Source: Silurus meridionalis
Taxonomy: Eukaryota > Chordata > Actinopteri > Siluriformes > Siluridae
DNA: 64,000 nucleotides
Assembly (NCBI RefSeq): GCF_014805685.1
Contig: NC_060911.1
Coordinates: 13,030,712 to 13,094,711, forward strand
Reading direction: 5' to 3'
Below, in pieces: positions 22,493 to 33,524 of this stretch. Positions within the stretch are counted from its first letter, which is position 1, and each line of letters begins with the position of its first letter. The notes beneath the pieces were generated by a model that did no database searches, was not told the origin of the DNA, and saw only the letters and a list, made by a program, of their open reading frames with translations. The translations under genes were made by a program, and so were the position numbers.

Positions 22493-23520
22493 GATTGTAT
22501 TAGTCTTGGAAATAAACTTCACGAGGACTTGAAATTGAACCCTGGTATCACATTAAGCTGTTTTAAATATTTCGCCATCTGCTAATATGCCTGTGAATGT
22601 GACTGCTTTGTGCACTATGAGGTTCAATAAGTCCGGACTGGATTTGGACTTTAATGAATATCATTAGACTACCACAATGTTTCAGTACAATACATCTCAG
22701 GGAGTTTTTCCTTCAGTGGTGGCCTGTGCATTTTACCCCCAGACATTCAGTGGTGTTGTACTTAAATCATATTACCTCTTAATATCATCATTATGATGCC
22801 ACGTCTATAGAAACCATCAATATTATAGAGAAGCATCACAGACCGGAATCTCATACAGTAAGAATAAATGTCATTACTAAAGCAAGAAACACAATGAACA
22901 CAAGAACAAGAAGTCTCCTTTCATTGTAGCCACAACTGCACCTCCCGCATTTCCGGTGCAATACAGTTGAATAAACTGTCATAAACTGTCTTGAACTGTT
23001 TGGGCCGAATTTCCCTCACGACGTCCAGCTCTTCCTAAAAAGTCCATCTTGTAAGTGTATCTGGGCCCAAATCGGTTTCTTTTCCTTTGTCAGCTTTTGT
23101 GCAATGTCCACATGAACATATTTAAGATTGTGCTCATTGCTACTGATGCGGGTTGCGAGCTCTGACTAGTGCGCTCTCTGACCATCCGATCGAAGGACAT
23201 GAAAATGCTGACGTTATTGTACGCCTGCTAGATGGCCCTGGAGTCAGCAAGTCACAATCTGTTTGGTTAAAGCTAAATTTGATTGGATCAAAACTTTAAT
23301 GTAAAATTATACTTAAAGAGACAACGGTATGAAATAAAGAGTGTATTGGGAGCAATTTAATAATTTTTACAAATTAAAACAAAAGTCAGTGATTCTGATT
23401 TTAGTTTAGGCCTGCAGAAGGCCTTGCTGGCCCTGATGGCCTTCCACTAAAGGATAAGTATACAGGCATCAATGTCCATTGTTAAAAGTGCTCTACAAAT
23501 GAAATTTCATTACATTCAAA
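22493..23520 (+). repeat. Family A copy split by family E insertion
   Basis: Family A sequence runs 22493-22716 up to ATCTCAGGGAGTTTTTCCTT and resumes at about 23454 with CAATGTCCATTGTTAAAAGT and the GTGCTCTACAAATGAAATTT tail. The interval is exactly the TIR element at 22717-23453, so that element jumped into this copy. Confidence 0.75.
22717..23453 (-). mobile_element. TIR element family E, copy 2
   Basis: Begins CAGTGGTGGCCTGTGCAT and ends GATGGCCTTCCACTAAAGG, matching the ends of copy 1. Internal matches to copies 1 and 3 include the CATCAATATTATAGAG region, AAAAGTCCATCTTGTAAG, and the block around GCGGGTTGCGAGCTCTGAC. It is shorter than copy 1 and has no long open frame. Confidence 0.7.
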
Positions 23521-23539
23521 CAAAGTGCGTTTTCCTATA

Positions 23540-24300
23540 GTAACACAGAGTACTAACAATAAACACTAAAAACATGTAAATTCATTTTATTCCTAGAGCA
23601 CTTTTCACAATGGATAGTGTCTCAAAGCAGCTTTACACAATATAAAACCAAGTTCACTTATATTTAAATGTGTGTAGGGAGAAGAGTGATAGCAGGAGTG
23701 ATTTGTGATAGAAGAGTATCTGTGAGAGTGAAATGGAAAGTTTATAGGACTGTGGTGAGACCTGAGATGTTGTATGGATTAGAGACAGTGGCATCGAGTA
23801 AAAGACAGGAGGTGGAGCTGGAGGTAGCAGAGCTATGTTGAGATGTTCGTTGGGAGTGACGACGATGGACAGGATTAGTAATGAGTTTATTAGAGGGACA
23901 GCGCATGTAGGACGTTTTGGAGACAAGGTGAGGAAGGTGTGATTGAGATGGTTTGGACATGTGCAGAGAAGGGACATGGGGTATATCAGTAGGAGAATGC
24001 TGAGGATGGAGCCACCAGGAAGGAGGAAAAGAGGAAGCCCATGGAGGAGGTTTATAGATGTGGTGAGGGAAGACATGCAGGTAGTTGGTTTAAAAGAGGC
24101 CGATGTAGAGGACAGGGGGGTATGGAGACGGATGAGCCGCTGTGGCGCCCCCTAATGGGAGCAGCCGAAAGAAGAAGAAGAAGATTCTTAAGGAAAGAAA
24201 GAAACCCTCTTAGAGTGTATGAGGAAGAAACCTGGAGAGGAACCAGATTTCAAAAGGGGAAACTATTCTCATTTCGGTGACACCAAGAGTGTGAGATGTA
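23540..24300 (-). repeat. Family A minus-strand copy split by a LINE
   Basis: 23600-23640 carries the family A tail block (reverse of CTTTGAGACACTATCC). After the LINE ends at 24184, family A resumes with GAAACCTGGAGAGGAACCAG and TTTCGGTGACACC up to about 24300. Confidence 0.65.
23677..24184 (+). mobile_element. RTE-like LINE, copy 2, 5'-truncated
   Basis: Homologous to the 3' end of the LINE at 6124-8395 but on the other strand. It starts inside the post-RT region (VIAGVICDRRVSVRV), continues through RTVVRPEMLYGLETVA, and has an open 70-codon end (23943-24155) with RWFGHVQRRDMGYISRRML. It finishes CCCCCTAATGGGAGCAGCCG followed by (AAG)n at 24170-24184. The 5' truncation is usual for LINE insertion. 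Confidence 0.85.
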
Positions 24301-24429
24301 AAACATTACAAACACCGGAGAGTGGGAAATATCACGAGTGTGTGATTGAGTTATAACCTTTCTACAGTCTTCTACAGTCAGTTGGAGCTCCTAAACAACT
24401 CATAAATTATCTCAAAATCTGAGATCATA

Positions 24430-24835
24430 ATGGATTTGACACCAACTTCTCCATGCCCATGTCTTTACATGAAGTACTTTTTCTACATTTGCGCACTATA
24501 CCCTTCAAAATAATCCCCTTGCACAGCAACACTGCGCTCCCAGAAGTCCTGCAACTTCTAGAAATTGTCCTGGAAGTCTTCTTTTCGAAGCGTGTCAAGC
24601 GCCTCCTGCGATCCATGGCGGATCTACGCAACTCAAAAGGGGGACCTTTGAGCTGAATCTTCATCTTTGTTGTGAGAATTGCAGACATGGTCAAAATGGC
24701 ACCGGTTGCACAGCTCTCGATGTCTTTTGGCACAATGATTTATGAAGGTCGGTGCTCCCTGTGACTGTGTGTGAAGTCTTGTGCTGCCATCGGCTGGTGT
24801 GTTACAAAACTAGTCCTTTTGATACCACCTCGTAT
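24430..24835 (-). pseudogene. Degenerate mariner-like transposase C-terminus
   Basis: A minus-strand frame with breaks reads EDFQDNF, then WERSVAVQGDYFEG, the conserved C-terminal end of mariner transposases. The upstream text (24600-24740) is more degraded. Stops and frameshifts mean it is inactive. TIRs were not identified. Confidence 0.55.
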
Positions 24836-25222
24836 TTTGAGTCTTGATTAAGAGGTTGTTTATCTCCAAAGCTTTGAGGAGATGGTTATTCAATGTTGAT
24901 TGAAGAAGTCTTCAGCGCCTGGTGCAACACCTGGTTAGGAAGTTTCAGGGTCCAGATCGAAGACTTTGAACATAAAATGACCAGCTAATGTTTTTTCTTT
25001 CATTGGAAAGACAGAAAAAGGGAATAAACACGTGAAGATGAATTGACCTAGTGAGCAGAATCCCTCAGGATTAGTTTGAGATACTGAGGGTTGAGTCACC
25101 CAGCGATTTATTGCTTATGGGCTCGAAACACTTCTATGTCCATGAAGCTTTAATGAGCCTTCAGACTTTAATAAGCTTTTAGTAAAAGCCTGTCACCGTG
25201 GAAACTTAACTATGCGGACATG

Positions 25223-25224
<2 letters not shown>

Positions 25225-25284
<60 letters not shown>
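25225..25284. repeat. (GT)n microsatellite
   Basis: Uninterrupted GT run of about 60 bp. Confidence 0.97.
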
Positions 25285-25288
<4 letters not shown>

Positions 25289-25412
25289 CATTGTGTACTG
25301 GACTTAATTACAGTTGCTCCGGATCATTGTGTCAGTGCCAGAGCTCATCTCCATCATAAAATGCTCTGAATGACGAATGGAAATGTGCAGCTTGGAGCTG
25401 CAGCATGACGCT

Positions 25413-25540
25413 CGCACACACACACTCGGATACATGCACACACACACGCACACACACACACACACACACACTAACCCCCACCCATATACACTTGGATGCA
25501 AATACAACTCTGTGTTCTGTCGACTTCCTTTTGCAGTGTA

Positions 25541-25592
<52 letters not shown>
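25413..25592. repeat. (CA)n and (GT)n tracts facing each other
   Basis: A CA-rich tract (25413-25472) and a GT run (25543-25592) are separated by about 70 bp, so the transcript could fold into a long hairpin. Overlapping frames of threonine/histidine or cysteine/valine are artefacts. Confidence 0.9.
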
Positions 25593-25596
<4 letters not shown>

Positions 25597-25679
25597 ACGC
25601 ACATGCATGTGTGCATGTATCTAAATAAGATTTACGTCTCCGTTTAGTCCAAGGCTGCAAGGTCACCTGTAGAAGATGG

Positions 25680-25797
25680 TGGTGGGGGAGGAGGGCAAAA
25701 CAGAAAGAAAGAGAGAAGGAGAAAGGAAGGGAAAGAGAGAAAGAGAGATAGAGAGGAAAAGGGATAAAGAGAGATAGAGTGATAGAGAGAGAGAGAA
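25680..25797. repeat. Purine-rich GA tract
   Basis: Nearly pure A/G on the plus strand with GAGAGATAGAGA motifs. Confidence 0.85.
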
Positions 25798-26184
25798 ATT
25801 TGAAGCTCAATCAATGCAAGCTATTTTAAAAGATGAGGTAATAAGCTAATGTAGTAGGCACTGTACAGCCACTGCACCAAGGACACGGTTTTCCCTTACT
25901 GAAGCATGATATGATCTGCCGTGTGTGTGTGTGTGTGTGTGTGTGTTTGTACTCTATAATATTTAGGCTGCAAAATCTCTAATATGTCCTTGGTGCAACC
26001 ATTCTAGAACAACTCCACCATTATTCATTCAGCATCTGCAGTGTGTGTGTATTTTCTTCCTGACAAAACAGAAAAAAAACACAGAAAAAAAACCCTGAAA
26101 ATCTTCATCCAAACTCATTAATTAGAAGTCACGAGGGCACAATTCAAGTAGCCTAAACCTTGTTGTCAATACCAAAATCTTTAC

Positions 26185-26345
26185 TGACCAGAAGGTCGGG
26201 GGTTCAAGTCCCGGTATCGACAAACTGCCACTTTTAGGGCCTCTGTAGCAAGGCCCTTAACCCTCGGTACTCTAGGGGACCCCAGCGTCCGAACACGGCT
26301 GGGATAAGTGACGAAAGTATTTCACTATGCTCTAATGTTTGTCAA
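26185..26345 (+). mobile_element. tRNA-derived SINE (family B), 5'-truncated
   Basis: AAGGTCGGGGGTTCAAGTCC (B box), CAAGGCCCTTAACCCTC, GCTGGGATAAGTGACG and TTTCACTATGCTCTAATG in family B order. Confidence 0.75.
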
Positions 26346-26501
26346 AAGTAAATGCATGGATTTTTAGTAAGTATTAAAAAAGTGTTAAAATCCATCTACA
26401 GTTTTATCCAAGGACAAAAGGAACATCTTCCCAGAAGAGTGGAAGTTATTATAAGAGCAAATGGGGACCATACTAAGCTAATGGTCAGGTGTCTACAAAC
26501 T

Positions 26502-26662
<161 letters not shown>

Positions 26663-26664
26663 AG

Positions 26665-27435
26665 ATTCGCGTTAACGGACTCAAATTTCCCTCTTTTTTC
26701 GTGTTACTCAGCACGACTGCCTCCGTCTGGTTCCGTCTCCATAGCGACGGAGGATCATGGGTAATGCCGACCGAAATGCCGAAGGTCATCTTTTTTCCCC
26801 ATTTTTATCAGAGAATATGGCAGAAAATATACAGTCAGATTTAGGTTTAGAATTAGGTTTAGGGTTATACTGTAATAAACGTGGGCGTCCGTATTTAACA
26901 CGGAGGAACCACCGACGAAATGTTGAGTAATGGTTCAAAAAATCTATCACAAACAAGAAAAAAACAATACAGCGTCATCATCTAGTGGTAGAAAGAAAAC
27001 TTTGGTGGAGGCACCAAAAGACTTCCTATTGAAATACATTACATAGAAAATCAAGGGAAATTCGTGTTTATATACACGAATCAATAGATTACAATTCGTG
27101 ACTGTATCACGAAACGCAGTGAGACTGGGCTGTTAGATTATGTACTCTATGTATGACGTTCTCGCAGGTTCCTCATTCCTCATTTAGTACATGGTGGGTG
27201 TGAGTGGATGTGTGGTTTTGGCGCTGCATAATAGAGAAAGAGCAGATTGCAATCAGGTTCTGTAATTACTTCTGCAAAAGGCTAATTATCGAAATGACTG
27301 AGCTGACTCACTAAAATCACCCAAATGGATGTCTAGAGGCTTTAGTCTGGGCCCAAGAGAGGATCTCTGACTGTATTCAAGGTTTCAAGGTGATCTCGAC
27401 ATGCATGCATGTATCGCTGAGGTGTGTGCACGCAC
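26665..27435. other. Unassigned intronic stretch
   Basis: Unique-looking sequence with no open frame of interest. A (GT)n tract follows at 27436-27464. Confidence 0.35.
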
Positions 27436-27839
27436 GCGTGTGTGTGTGTGTGTGTGTGTGTGTGTTGACTAAGAGCTGACTCACTGTTGTGCTGTAAATT
27501 TAGCTGATTTCACCGTGAAACAAATTAAACCACTAAAACAGGCTGCACTTATTTATTTTTAGATACAGTGCATATGCTGTACTTGTTGAGTCATGCAAAG
27601 GCTAAATAGTTTTTTATTATACGAGTAAATATCCATTAAGCATAGACAAGAACTGCTCTAATAAACAGCTTCAGTGGGGCAGTCTGTTACTGTAGAAAGA
27701 CCCATTAAGGTATTTTTGAAATCTCAGAAATAAGAAAATTAAAAATCCAAATCCAAGGAGATGCTGGAAATCCAATAACCTGTGCATCGGCATAAAAGTA
27801 CAAAAAAAAAAAAAAATTTTTTATAATTCTTAGTAGATG

Positions 27840-28385
27840 CGCTGTACTTTTACTATTCACAAAAATAACAATAATTTGTCAGATATTTTAGATTTCTCCT
27901 CACTAAACCCTTTCTCGAGCGCGTTCTCTCGGCAACGCTGCTGCTACGCGAATGACGTATCACAACGCTATGGACGGAGACAGAGGCGTGTCTTGAGAGT
28001 CACATAAAATACAGATTAACATGGCAGAGGTAGAGCTGCATCTTCCTGTAAACAGAACAGGAAAACAACTGGTTTTATTTCATCTTTTTTTTTTTTTTTT
28101 TTTTTTGGACACACAAGGAATTAGGTTCCAGCTGTTTGTGACTCTCAAAAGTACAGACATAAATAACACTATACTATACAACACAATACACACAGTACGA
28201 GACCAGAAAAAAAACGACTGATTTTGGAAAATGCAGTTGAGAAGAAGTGAGATATTTAACTTTAAAATATAGTAAAGTTAAAGTCTTTACAAATGGAAAT
28301 ACTTCAGTAAAGTACAGATACGTAAAAAAGCTACTTTAATACAGTAAGCAGTTACATTTACTTTCTTACTATCCACCACCGATAA
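27840..28385 (+). mobile_element. Repeat family F, plus copy
   Basis: Shares TTAACATGGCAGAGGTAGAG, GCTGCATCTTCCTG and GGTTTTATTTCATC with 49880-50220 on the opposite strand. Its right end (ACATTTACTTTCTTACTATC, then CACCACC) is a common teleost transposon terminus. A poly-T run interrupts it at 28086-28106. The 66-codon frame at 28021 is not conserved as protein in the other copy. Confidence 0.6.
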
Positions 28386-28399
28386 TCATATATTTTAAG

Positions 28400-28720
28400 G
28401 AATTTTGAACTGAGCTAGCGGAAAGGATTTAGTTATCTGAAGATCCTGATTATACAAGTTAAGAAAATATGGGGGAAGTGACCAAAGTGGGTAACAGGAA
28501 CCCAGTATGAGCTTAATTTGGTTTATAATGAGGATCAAAATATGACAAAAGTCGATGTGGAAAACTGGTAACAAATAATCCGCATAATTTCAGCCTCAGA
28601 TGCCCTGCTATGGAGTAGTCTTGGGAATCCCCAGTTTAGTCCACTCCATAAGCTCGGCATGGCAGCGTAGTTTCCTCTATCTTGAACCTATTTTCTGTGA
28701 CCTCTACACTAAGAACAGCC
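28400..28720 (+). repeat. Repeat family G, left copy
   Basis: TTTTGAACTGAGCTAGCGGA, GGATTTAGTTATCTGA, AACAGGAACCCAGTATGAGC and AGTTTCCTCTATCTTGAAC recur in the same order at 30190-30740. Direct orientation. Class unknown. Confidence 0.6.
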
Positions 28721-28739
28721 AATTATAAAGCAGCATTTT

Positions 28740-29955
28740 ATGAAAATTTTTATTTCCCAAGATACCATGTACCTCCAGTTCAATCTGCAGAACATACAGC
28801 ACTTATTGCTCGTGTACAAAATATTGTAAAAACGAGCACATCCAGTTTTTACTTCCCCATCTGGCCTGATAGACATGACAGACAGCTCTCTGGGTTATTT
28901 TCGGAGATCTCGCTTGTCTGAGACGAGAGGTAAATGTCTAGTGTGTACACCACATCCAAAAACAAATCACTAATGATGATGATGATACAGAACGACAACT
29001 GTACGAGTTTGAAAGTCGTATGGTGTTAAAGTAACGGACGCCGGAATGTTCGCAATCTAAACACGAACTAAACACAAACCATATGCGAACACAATCAGGC
29101 AGCAAAACAAGAACTGGACGCAAAATGGTGACATGATAAGAGGAAACTATGAGAGCTTGGTTAGCATCTGGCAGAGCAAAAATCATAGAGAAACGATCCT
29201 TATGACACCGAAGACTGAAGCTTTCTGAAGCTGCATATTTTAGGTTAAATCTGGCAACACATTTCGTCACGAACGTTGTTTTCCATCAAACAAGCCAAAG
29301 TTCTACATATCCTTTAGCTGTTTTTTTTTTTTTTTTTTTACGACAGCAGAAGGACAAAGCGGCTGCGTTCGTCACGATTTTAATTAAAGCACACACTGTG
29401 CTACACACGAGGCACCAAAATACCACGAAGAAACTAGGCCTGAACCCACAGCTGTTTTTTTTTTTTATTATTCATTTATCGCCCATCTGTTTTCTTTTCC
29501 GTCGCAAAGAAACGAACACAGCACGAGTTCTTCTCCTCTTTTACATCACATTACTTCAACACCAAGTTTTCTGGCTGAAACCTTCCACAGCTCACTTGTT
29601 TTTTGAATCGGTGTCAATTTATCACTGGATTTACCCATAATCCAATGCTCTATCTGTGAGTGTACAGTGTAAACTTGTATCGGTCCAGTTAAATAAAGGT
29701 AGAAGGGTAAAGAGGGCTTTTTTAAATTTTTATGCCATTTGGCAGAGGGGTTAAGGGCCAAGCTCAAGGGCCCACCCATGGTGCTGGGATTTGAATAATC
29801 TATATGTCTATATAATATATAATATATCTATATATATCTATATAATCATATGAATAATCTACCGTTTCACCTATTTCCAACTCTTTTTTTTTTTTCTAAT
29901 GACTGAAAATGTTTTGAGGATTTAGGAGTTCACGAATTTATGCCGTTTTCCCTCA
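28740..29955. other. Intronic stretch, no gene recognised
   Basis: Contains T runs (29320, 29455, 29884), a short family C SINE trace at 29735-29790 (GCAGAGGGGTTAAGGGCC and CTCAAGGGCCCACCC) and a TATA-rich patch at 29800-29850. Short frames show no homology. Confidence 0.4.
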
Positions 29956-29959
29956 GGGT

Positions 29960-30175
29960 TTCTTTCTAAAAGGTAACATTACAGAACAGTGAAATTCATC
30001 CTTCGCATATCTCAGTAATGTTAGAAAGATGGGGTCAACCATGATACATTTGGTGTAGAGAGGGTTAAGAGCCTTGCTTAAGACCCCACAGATTGCAGCT
30101 CGGCAATTCTGGGACTTGAACCCCCCCGACCTTCCATTCAGTAACAGAGAGCCTTAACCACTGAGTGACCACAGC
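29960..30175 (-). mobile_element. tRNA-derived SINE (family B), minus strand
   Basis: The minus strand reads CAGTGGTTAAGGCTCTCTGT (A-box region), GGTCGGGGGGGTTCAAGTCC (B box), then GACCCCATCTTTCTAACATT and a TTTCACTGTTCTGTAATGTT tail. Confidence 0.75.
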
Positions 30176-30189
30176 ACACTTTAAATATG

Positions 30190-30740
30190 CTGAAAATGAA
30201 CTTGAACTGAGCTGGCGGATAGGATTTAGTTGTGTGAGGACCATGATTATAATTTCTGACATATAATTAGGAATCTGTGGACGGGAATCAAAGACACTGG
30301 CCGATCGTGAGTGATTGCGAGCTCATAAGTGCAGAACCCAGATAGCACTTTCCTCCGAGTGTGGTCTAAGGGTGTTGGTGTGTTGGTTGTCCCTCTTTCT
30401 TGGTGGATTTGAATTGCCAGGAGGGAAAATAGGAAGAAAATGGTGCTTGTGTAACAGACAGTGAGTAGACAACAAGGTAGCAGGAACCCAGTATAAGCCT
30501 TATTGGGCAAATCACATTGCTGGATTTATAAATTAAGTCAAAATGCTGACAAGCAAAAAGTTACGGAAAAGTAAAACCAGACTAAACCTGAACATACCAA
30601 ATACCAAAGTCAGAAGAAAAGGTTCAGGACTCTGAGCCATGTTCATGCCACATAATTTAAGCCCAAACTGCCCCAGTTATTTCCACCTCATAAGCTTGAC
30701 AGAGTGCAGTTTCCTCCATCTCAAAAGTCCAATATTAGCC
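30190..30740 (+). repeat. Repeat family G, right copy
   Basis: Second copy of 28400-28720, longer, with AACTTGAACTGAGCTGGCGG, AGCAGGAACCCAGTATAAGC and CAGTTTCCTCCATCTC. Confidence 0.6.
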
Positions 30741-31099
30741 ATCCAGCCATACAATATACATTAACACAAGATAACACAAACTAGCTAGAACAAACAGACC
30801 TGCACACGAGGTAATGCGGAGACTGTGAGCGTCTGTGTTTAAGACTCTGTCCCGATGGGTGTGTTTAGGGATCTGTTGGGTCCTGCGCTGCTTTGTTGGC
30901 GACAAGGCCAATAATAAGGTACCATAATTAGTCTCCTATAATAAGATCTACTTGAAGAAAATCAGGCCATTAATTAGCGAGCGACTTGATTTGTTGTGTG
31001 TGTGTGTGTGTGTGTGTTTTGTGCCTCTCAAAGTCGTTGATTGTCTGTCAGGAGTCTTTGAGGGCAATATGGAAAATCAGCAGCGGTTTAAAAAAAGAT

Positions 31100-31205
31100 G
31101 ATGGTCTTCCAATTGAAAAGGTCATAGGTTTAATTCCCAGCATAATGAAGCTGCTACTGCTTAGTGGATAAGAGAAGGGCCCTTGCACAAGGCCCTTAAG
31201 TGGTA
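31100..31205 (+). mobile_element. SINE fragment (family B-like)
   Basis: Degenerate head and B-box area (AAGGTCATAGGTTTAATTCC) followed by GGGCCCTTGCACAAGGCCC. Confidence 0.5.
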
Positions 31206-31209
31206 GTGG

Positions 31210-31990
31210 GGTGACAAAGTGAAAGGAAGGGGACATCGGTTGAGGTGTTGTCCTTCTGATCGGAGTTCACACCACCACCATAAATCCCCTTGTTGTATAA
31301 ATGAGGTAATTGTAAGTCACTGGATAAAAAAGAAATCTGCCAATTGCCATTAAAAAAGGCTATAAAGTCTGTATTTGCTTTTACACACACACACACACAC
31401 ACACCCTTAAAAAAATCTGTTTGTGTGTGTGTTTTGCTGTTTGCTGATGCACCACTTTTAGAGATCTTTATACAATGCATTAAAAAAAAGAATATCGACA
31501 TCAATTTCCCGAGCCTGAGGGCGTTGATCCTCCACCAGCCTGCTGACCATAGCTTTAAAGTCCTCCTCCAGCCAGCAGCTTCGGAGTGAGTGAGCTCGAC
31601 GTGTGGCGGTTTCACTGGGTCGTGATGGACAGTGGTATTTTTAGCAGTTTTGTGCGTGCACCACCCCCCACCCCAACCCACAAACACAGAGCAATCTCGC
31701 CCTGTCTGCAAGATTACAGCTCAATAAAAGTCTTTCGGGGGAGCTGGAGCATCAAGAGGCAAGGAATTGATTTTTGCTGCATTTTAAAACCTGAGGGAAA
31801 TGACCTTCCAGAAATCTCAGCTCAGGCTAATGTAGCGCTAAGCACTAATGCCGCTCCCCTTCCATTCCAGTATGGGGAATATGGAAAAGGGGGAGTTGGT
31901 GGGTATTGAAACTGGTTCTAGATAAGTAAAGATGTAGAGTGAATTCTTGCAGGACTTTAGATTCATCTGATTCAGATTAACAAAATAAAA
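31210..31990. other. Unassigned intronic stretch
   Basis: Includes facing (CA)n (31381-31404) and GT-rich (31420-31431) tracts. A GC-rich unique patch at 31500-31600 gives a 171-codon minus frame with no recognisable similarity. Confidence 0.35.
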
Positions 31991-31994
31991 CTAA

Positions 31995-32265
31995 AACAAC
32001 ATTTACAGCATTTGAAAGGTGCCCTTATCCAGAGCAGTTAAAGCTCAAGGGCCCAGCAGTGGTAGCTTAGTGGTTAAGGCATTAACCACTCTAGATCCGA
32101 AGGTAGTTTAATACCAGCCACACCAAACTGCCACTCTTGGGCCCCTAAACAAGGCTCTGTGATAAATGTAAGCCCTGGATAATAGCATCTGCCAAACGCC
32201 ATATATGTAACTCACGACCTTCTGATCAGAAGTCCAATATCTCAACCAGTGAGCTACCACCTCCA
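31995..32265. mobile_element. SINE family C composite
   Basis: ACATTTACAGCATTTGAAAG and CCTTATCCAGAGCAG, then a plus-strand head GGTAGCTTAGTGGTTAAGG, then CAGAAGTCCAATATCTCAAC and AGTGAGCTACCACCTCC in reverse sense. At least two family C pieces are joined. Confidence 0.6.
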
Positions 32266-32277
32266 CAATATCCCCTA

Positions 32278-32760
32278 AAATTCAATTCAGTTCATTTTTA
32301 TTTGCACATTTAACAATAGACATTGTCCCAAAGCATCTTTACAGAGATTAAGAGGGTATAAAGTTGGAATGTGTACGTTTTAGTGTTTAGTTTGTTCCTA
32401 ATAAGTGAGCCAGTGGCGACTGTGCCAAGGAAAAACTCCCTGAGACTTCATAAGGAAGTGGGACCTCAGTGGTTAAGGCTACTATGGGTTATTGATCAGA
32501 AGGTTGGGGGTTTAGGCTGCCACTCTTGGGGCCCTTGTGCAATTCAGTTAACCTCTTTGTGCTCCAGGGGTGCAGTCATGAAGACTGTGCTCTGACCCCA
32601 GGTTACTAACTTCACTGGGATATGCACAGAACAATTTTCAATGTATTGCAGTGTTACAGTAACTTTACATTTTGGAAAGAATCCTTGAGAGGAAGCCGAC
32701 TCAAAAAGGAACCCGTCCTCATCCTGAAGACCGAATGTCCATTTATTATAATTAACCCCA
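32278..32760 (-). repeat. Family A minus-strand copy split by a SINE
   Basis: Family A tail (CAATTCAGTTCATTTTTATT) and AAAAACTCCCTGAGACTTC precede, and CCTTGAGAGGAAGCCGACTC and GACCGAATGTCCATTTATTA follow, the SINE at 32459-32680. Confidence 0.7.
32459..32680 (+). mobile_element. tRNA-derived SINE (family B) nested in family A
   Basis: TGGGACCTCAGTGGTTAAGG head, GAAGGTTGGGGGTTTAGG B-box area, CTTGGGGCCCTTGTGCAA, GTGCTCCAGGGGTGCAGT, CTGACCCCAGGTTACTAAC. Its ends coincide with the break in the surrounding family A copy. Confidence 0.75.
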
Positions 32761-33088
32761 GTTAACTATCGGCTATACTGCGAATGCACATAACGACCGC
32801 AGACACAATAAAGGTGAACACAAGCAGTATGCAAATGATTGTTTTCTGCAAACGGCAAAAAGAAATCAGTTAGAGAGCACGAAGGGCTGAAAACTCTCAA
32901 AAACTCACATAAAAAAGTAAATAAATTATTATTCAATTAAATTATAAACACATTAAATAAAGTTATATATAAATCATAACGACTGAAATCACCATCTGAG
33001 AACACATGAAGTTGGCAGTAGGTGAAAGGGTAGATTTATTATTAGAATGTAATCAGTAGTTTTGTGTATTCGGTTTGTATTTCGCTTT

Positions 33089-33090
<2 letters not shown>

Positions 33091-33156
<66 letters not shown>
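33091..33156. repeat. (CA)n microsatellite
   Basis: Uninterrupted CA run of about 66 bp in the intron just upstream of the 39-nt exon. Confidence 0.97.
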
Positions 33157-33159
<3 letters not shown>

Positions 33160-33378
33160 CGTTCAACTCACTGCACTTAAGGTCTAATGAGACTTGATGT
33201 AACGGAGTAACAAACCCCAGTAACCTGACCCGATTTGTTGTGTGTTTTGTTGTGTGTTACGTGGAGTCTTTAACGTTCACTCGTTCCCGTCTCACGTCCT
33301 TGTCTTCTGTTTCTCTTTCTGCCTTTGTACCCCTCTCTCTCTCTTTCTCTCTCACGCTTTTGTATTGTTTCTGTAAAG

Positions 33379-33417
33379 GTTAGTCCAGTGCCAACGGAGG
33401 ACGAGAGCAAGTTGTCG
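33379..33417 (+). CDS. slc24a2: slc24a2 exon, 13 residues of the cytoplasmic loop
   Basis: The 39-nt exon reads VSPVPTEDESKLS and joins the previous exon (ending ...ETQPK) in phase 0. It is bounded by TGTAAAG ending at 33378 and a GTAGGT donor at 33418. Human NCKX2 has a 13-residue acidic/proline-rich stretch at the same point, between the first membrane domain and the AKPRLQRGGSSAS segment, so length and position agree. Because both ends are phase 0, skipping it would not shift the frame. It belongs to the poorly conserved part of the loop, so sequence identity is low. The intron before it is 20.2 kb and the one after it 2.0 kb. Confidence 0.85.
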
Positions 33418-33524
33418 GTAGGTCCAGTCTACGTCTTTTGTCTGCATGTTTCTCCGTGTGCTTGTTGGTTGTGTCTTGTTTGTATGCGTGTTAACTAATA
33501 GAAAAACATGATTCCCATTCAGAT

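Noticed and set aside
25304..25810. 168-codon minus frame through CA/GT tracts
   Set aside because: Open only because of dinucleotide repeats; no motif outside them.
31196..31711. 171-codon minus frame
   Set aside because: Part of it crosses CA/GT tracts and T runs, and I recognise no domain. A GC-rich stretch at 31500-31600 is noted but not called.
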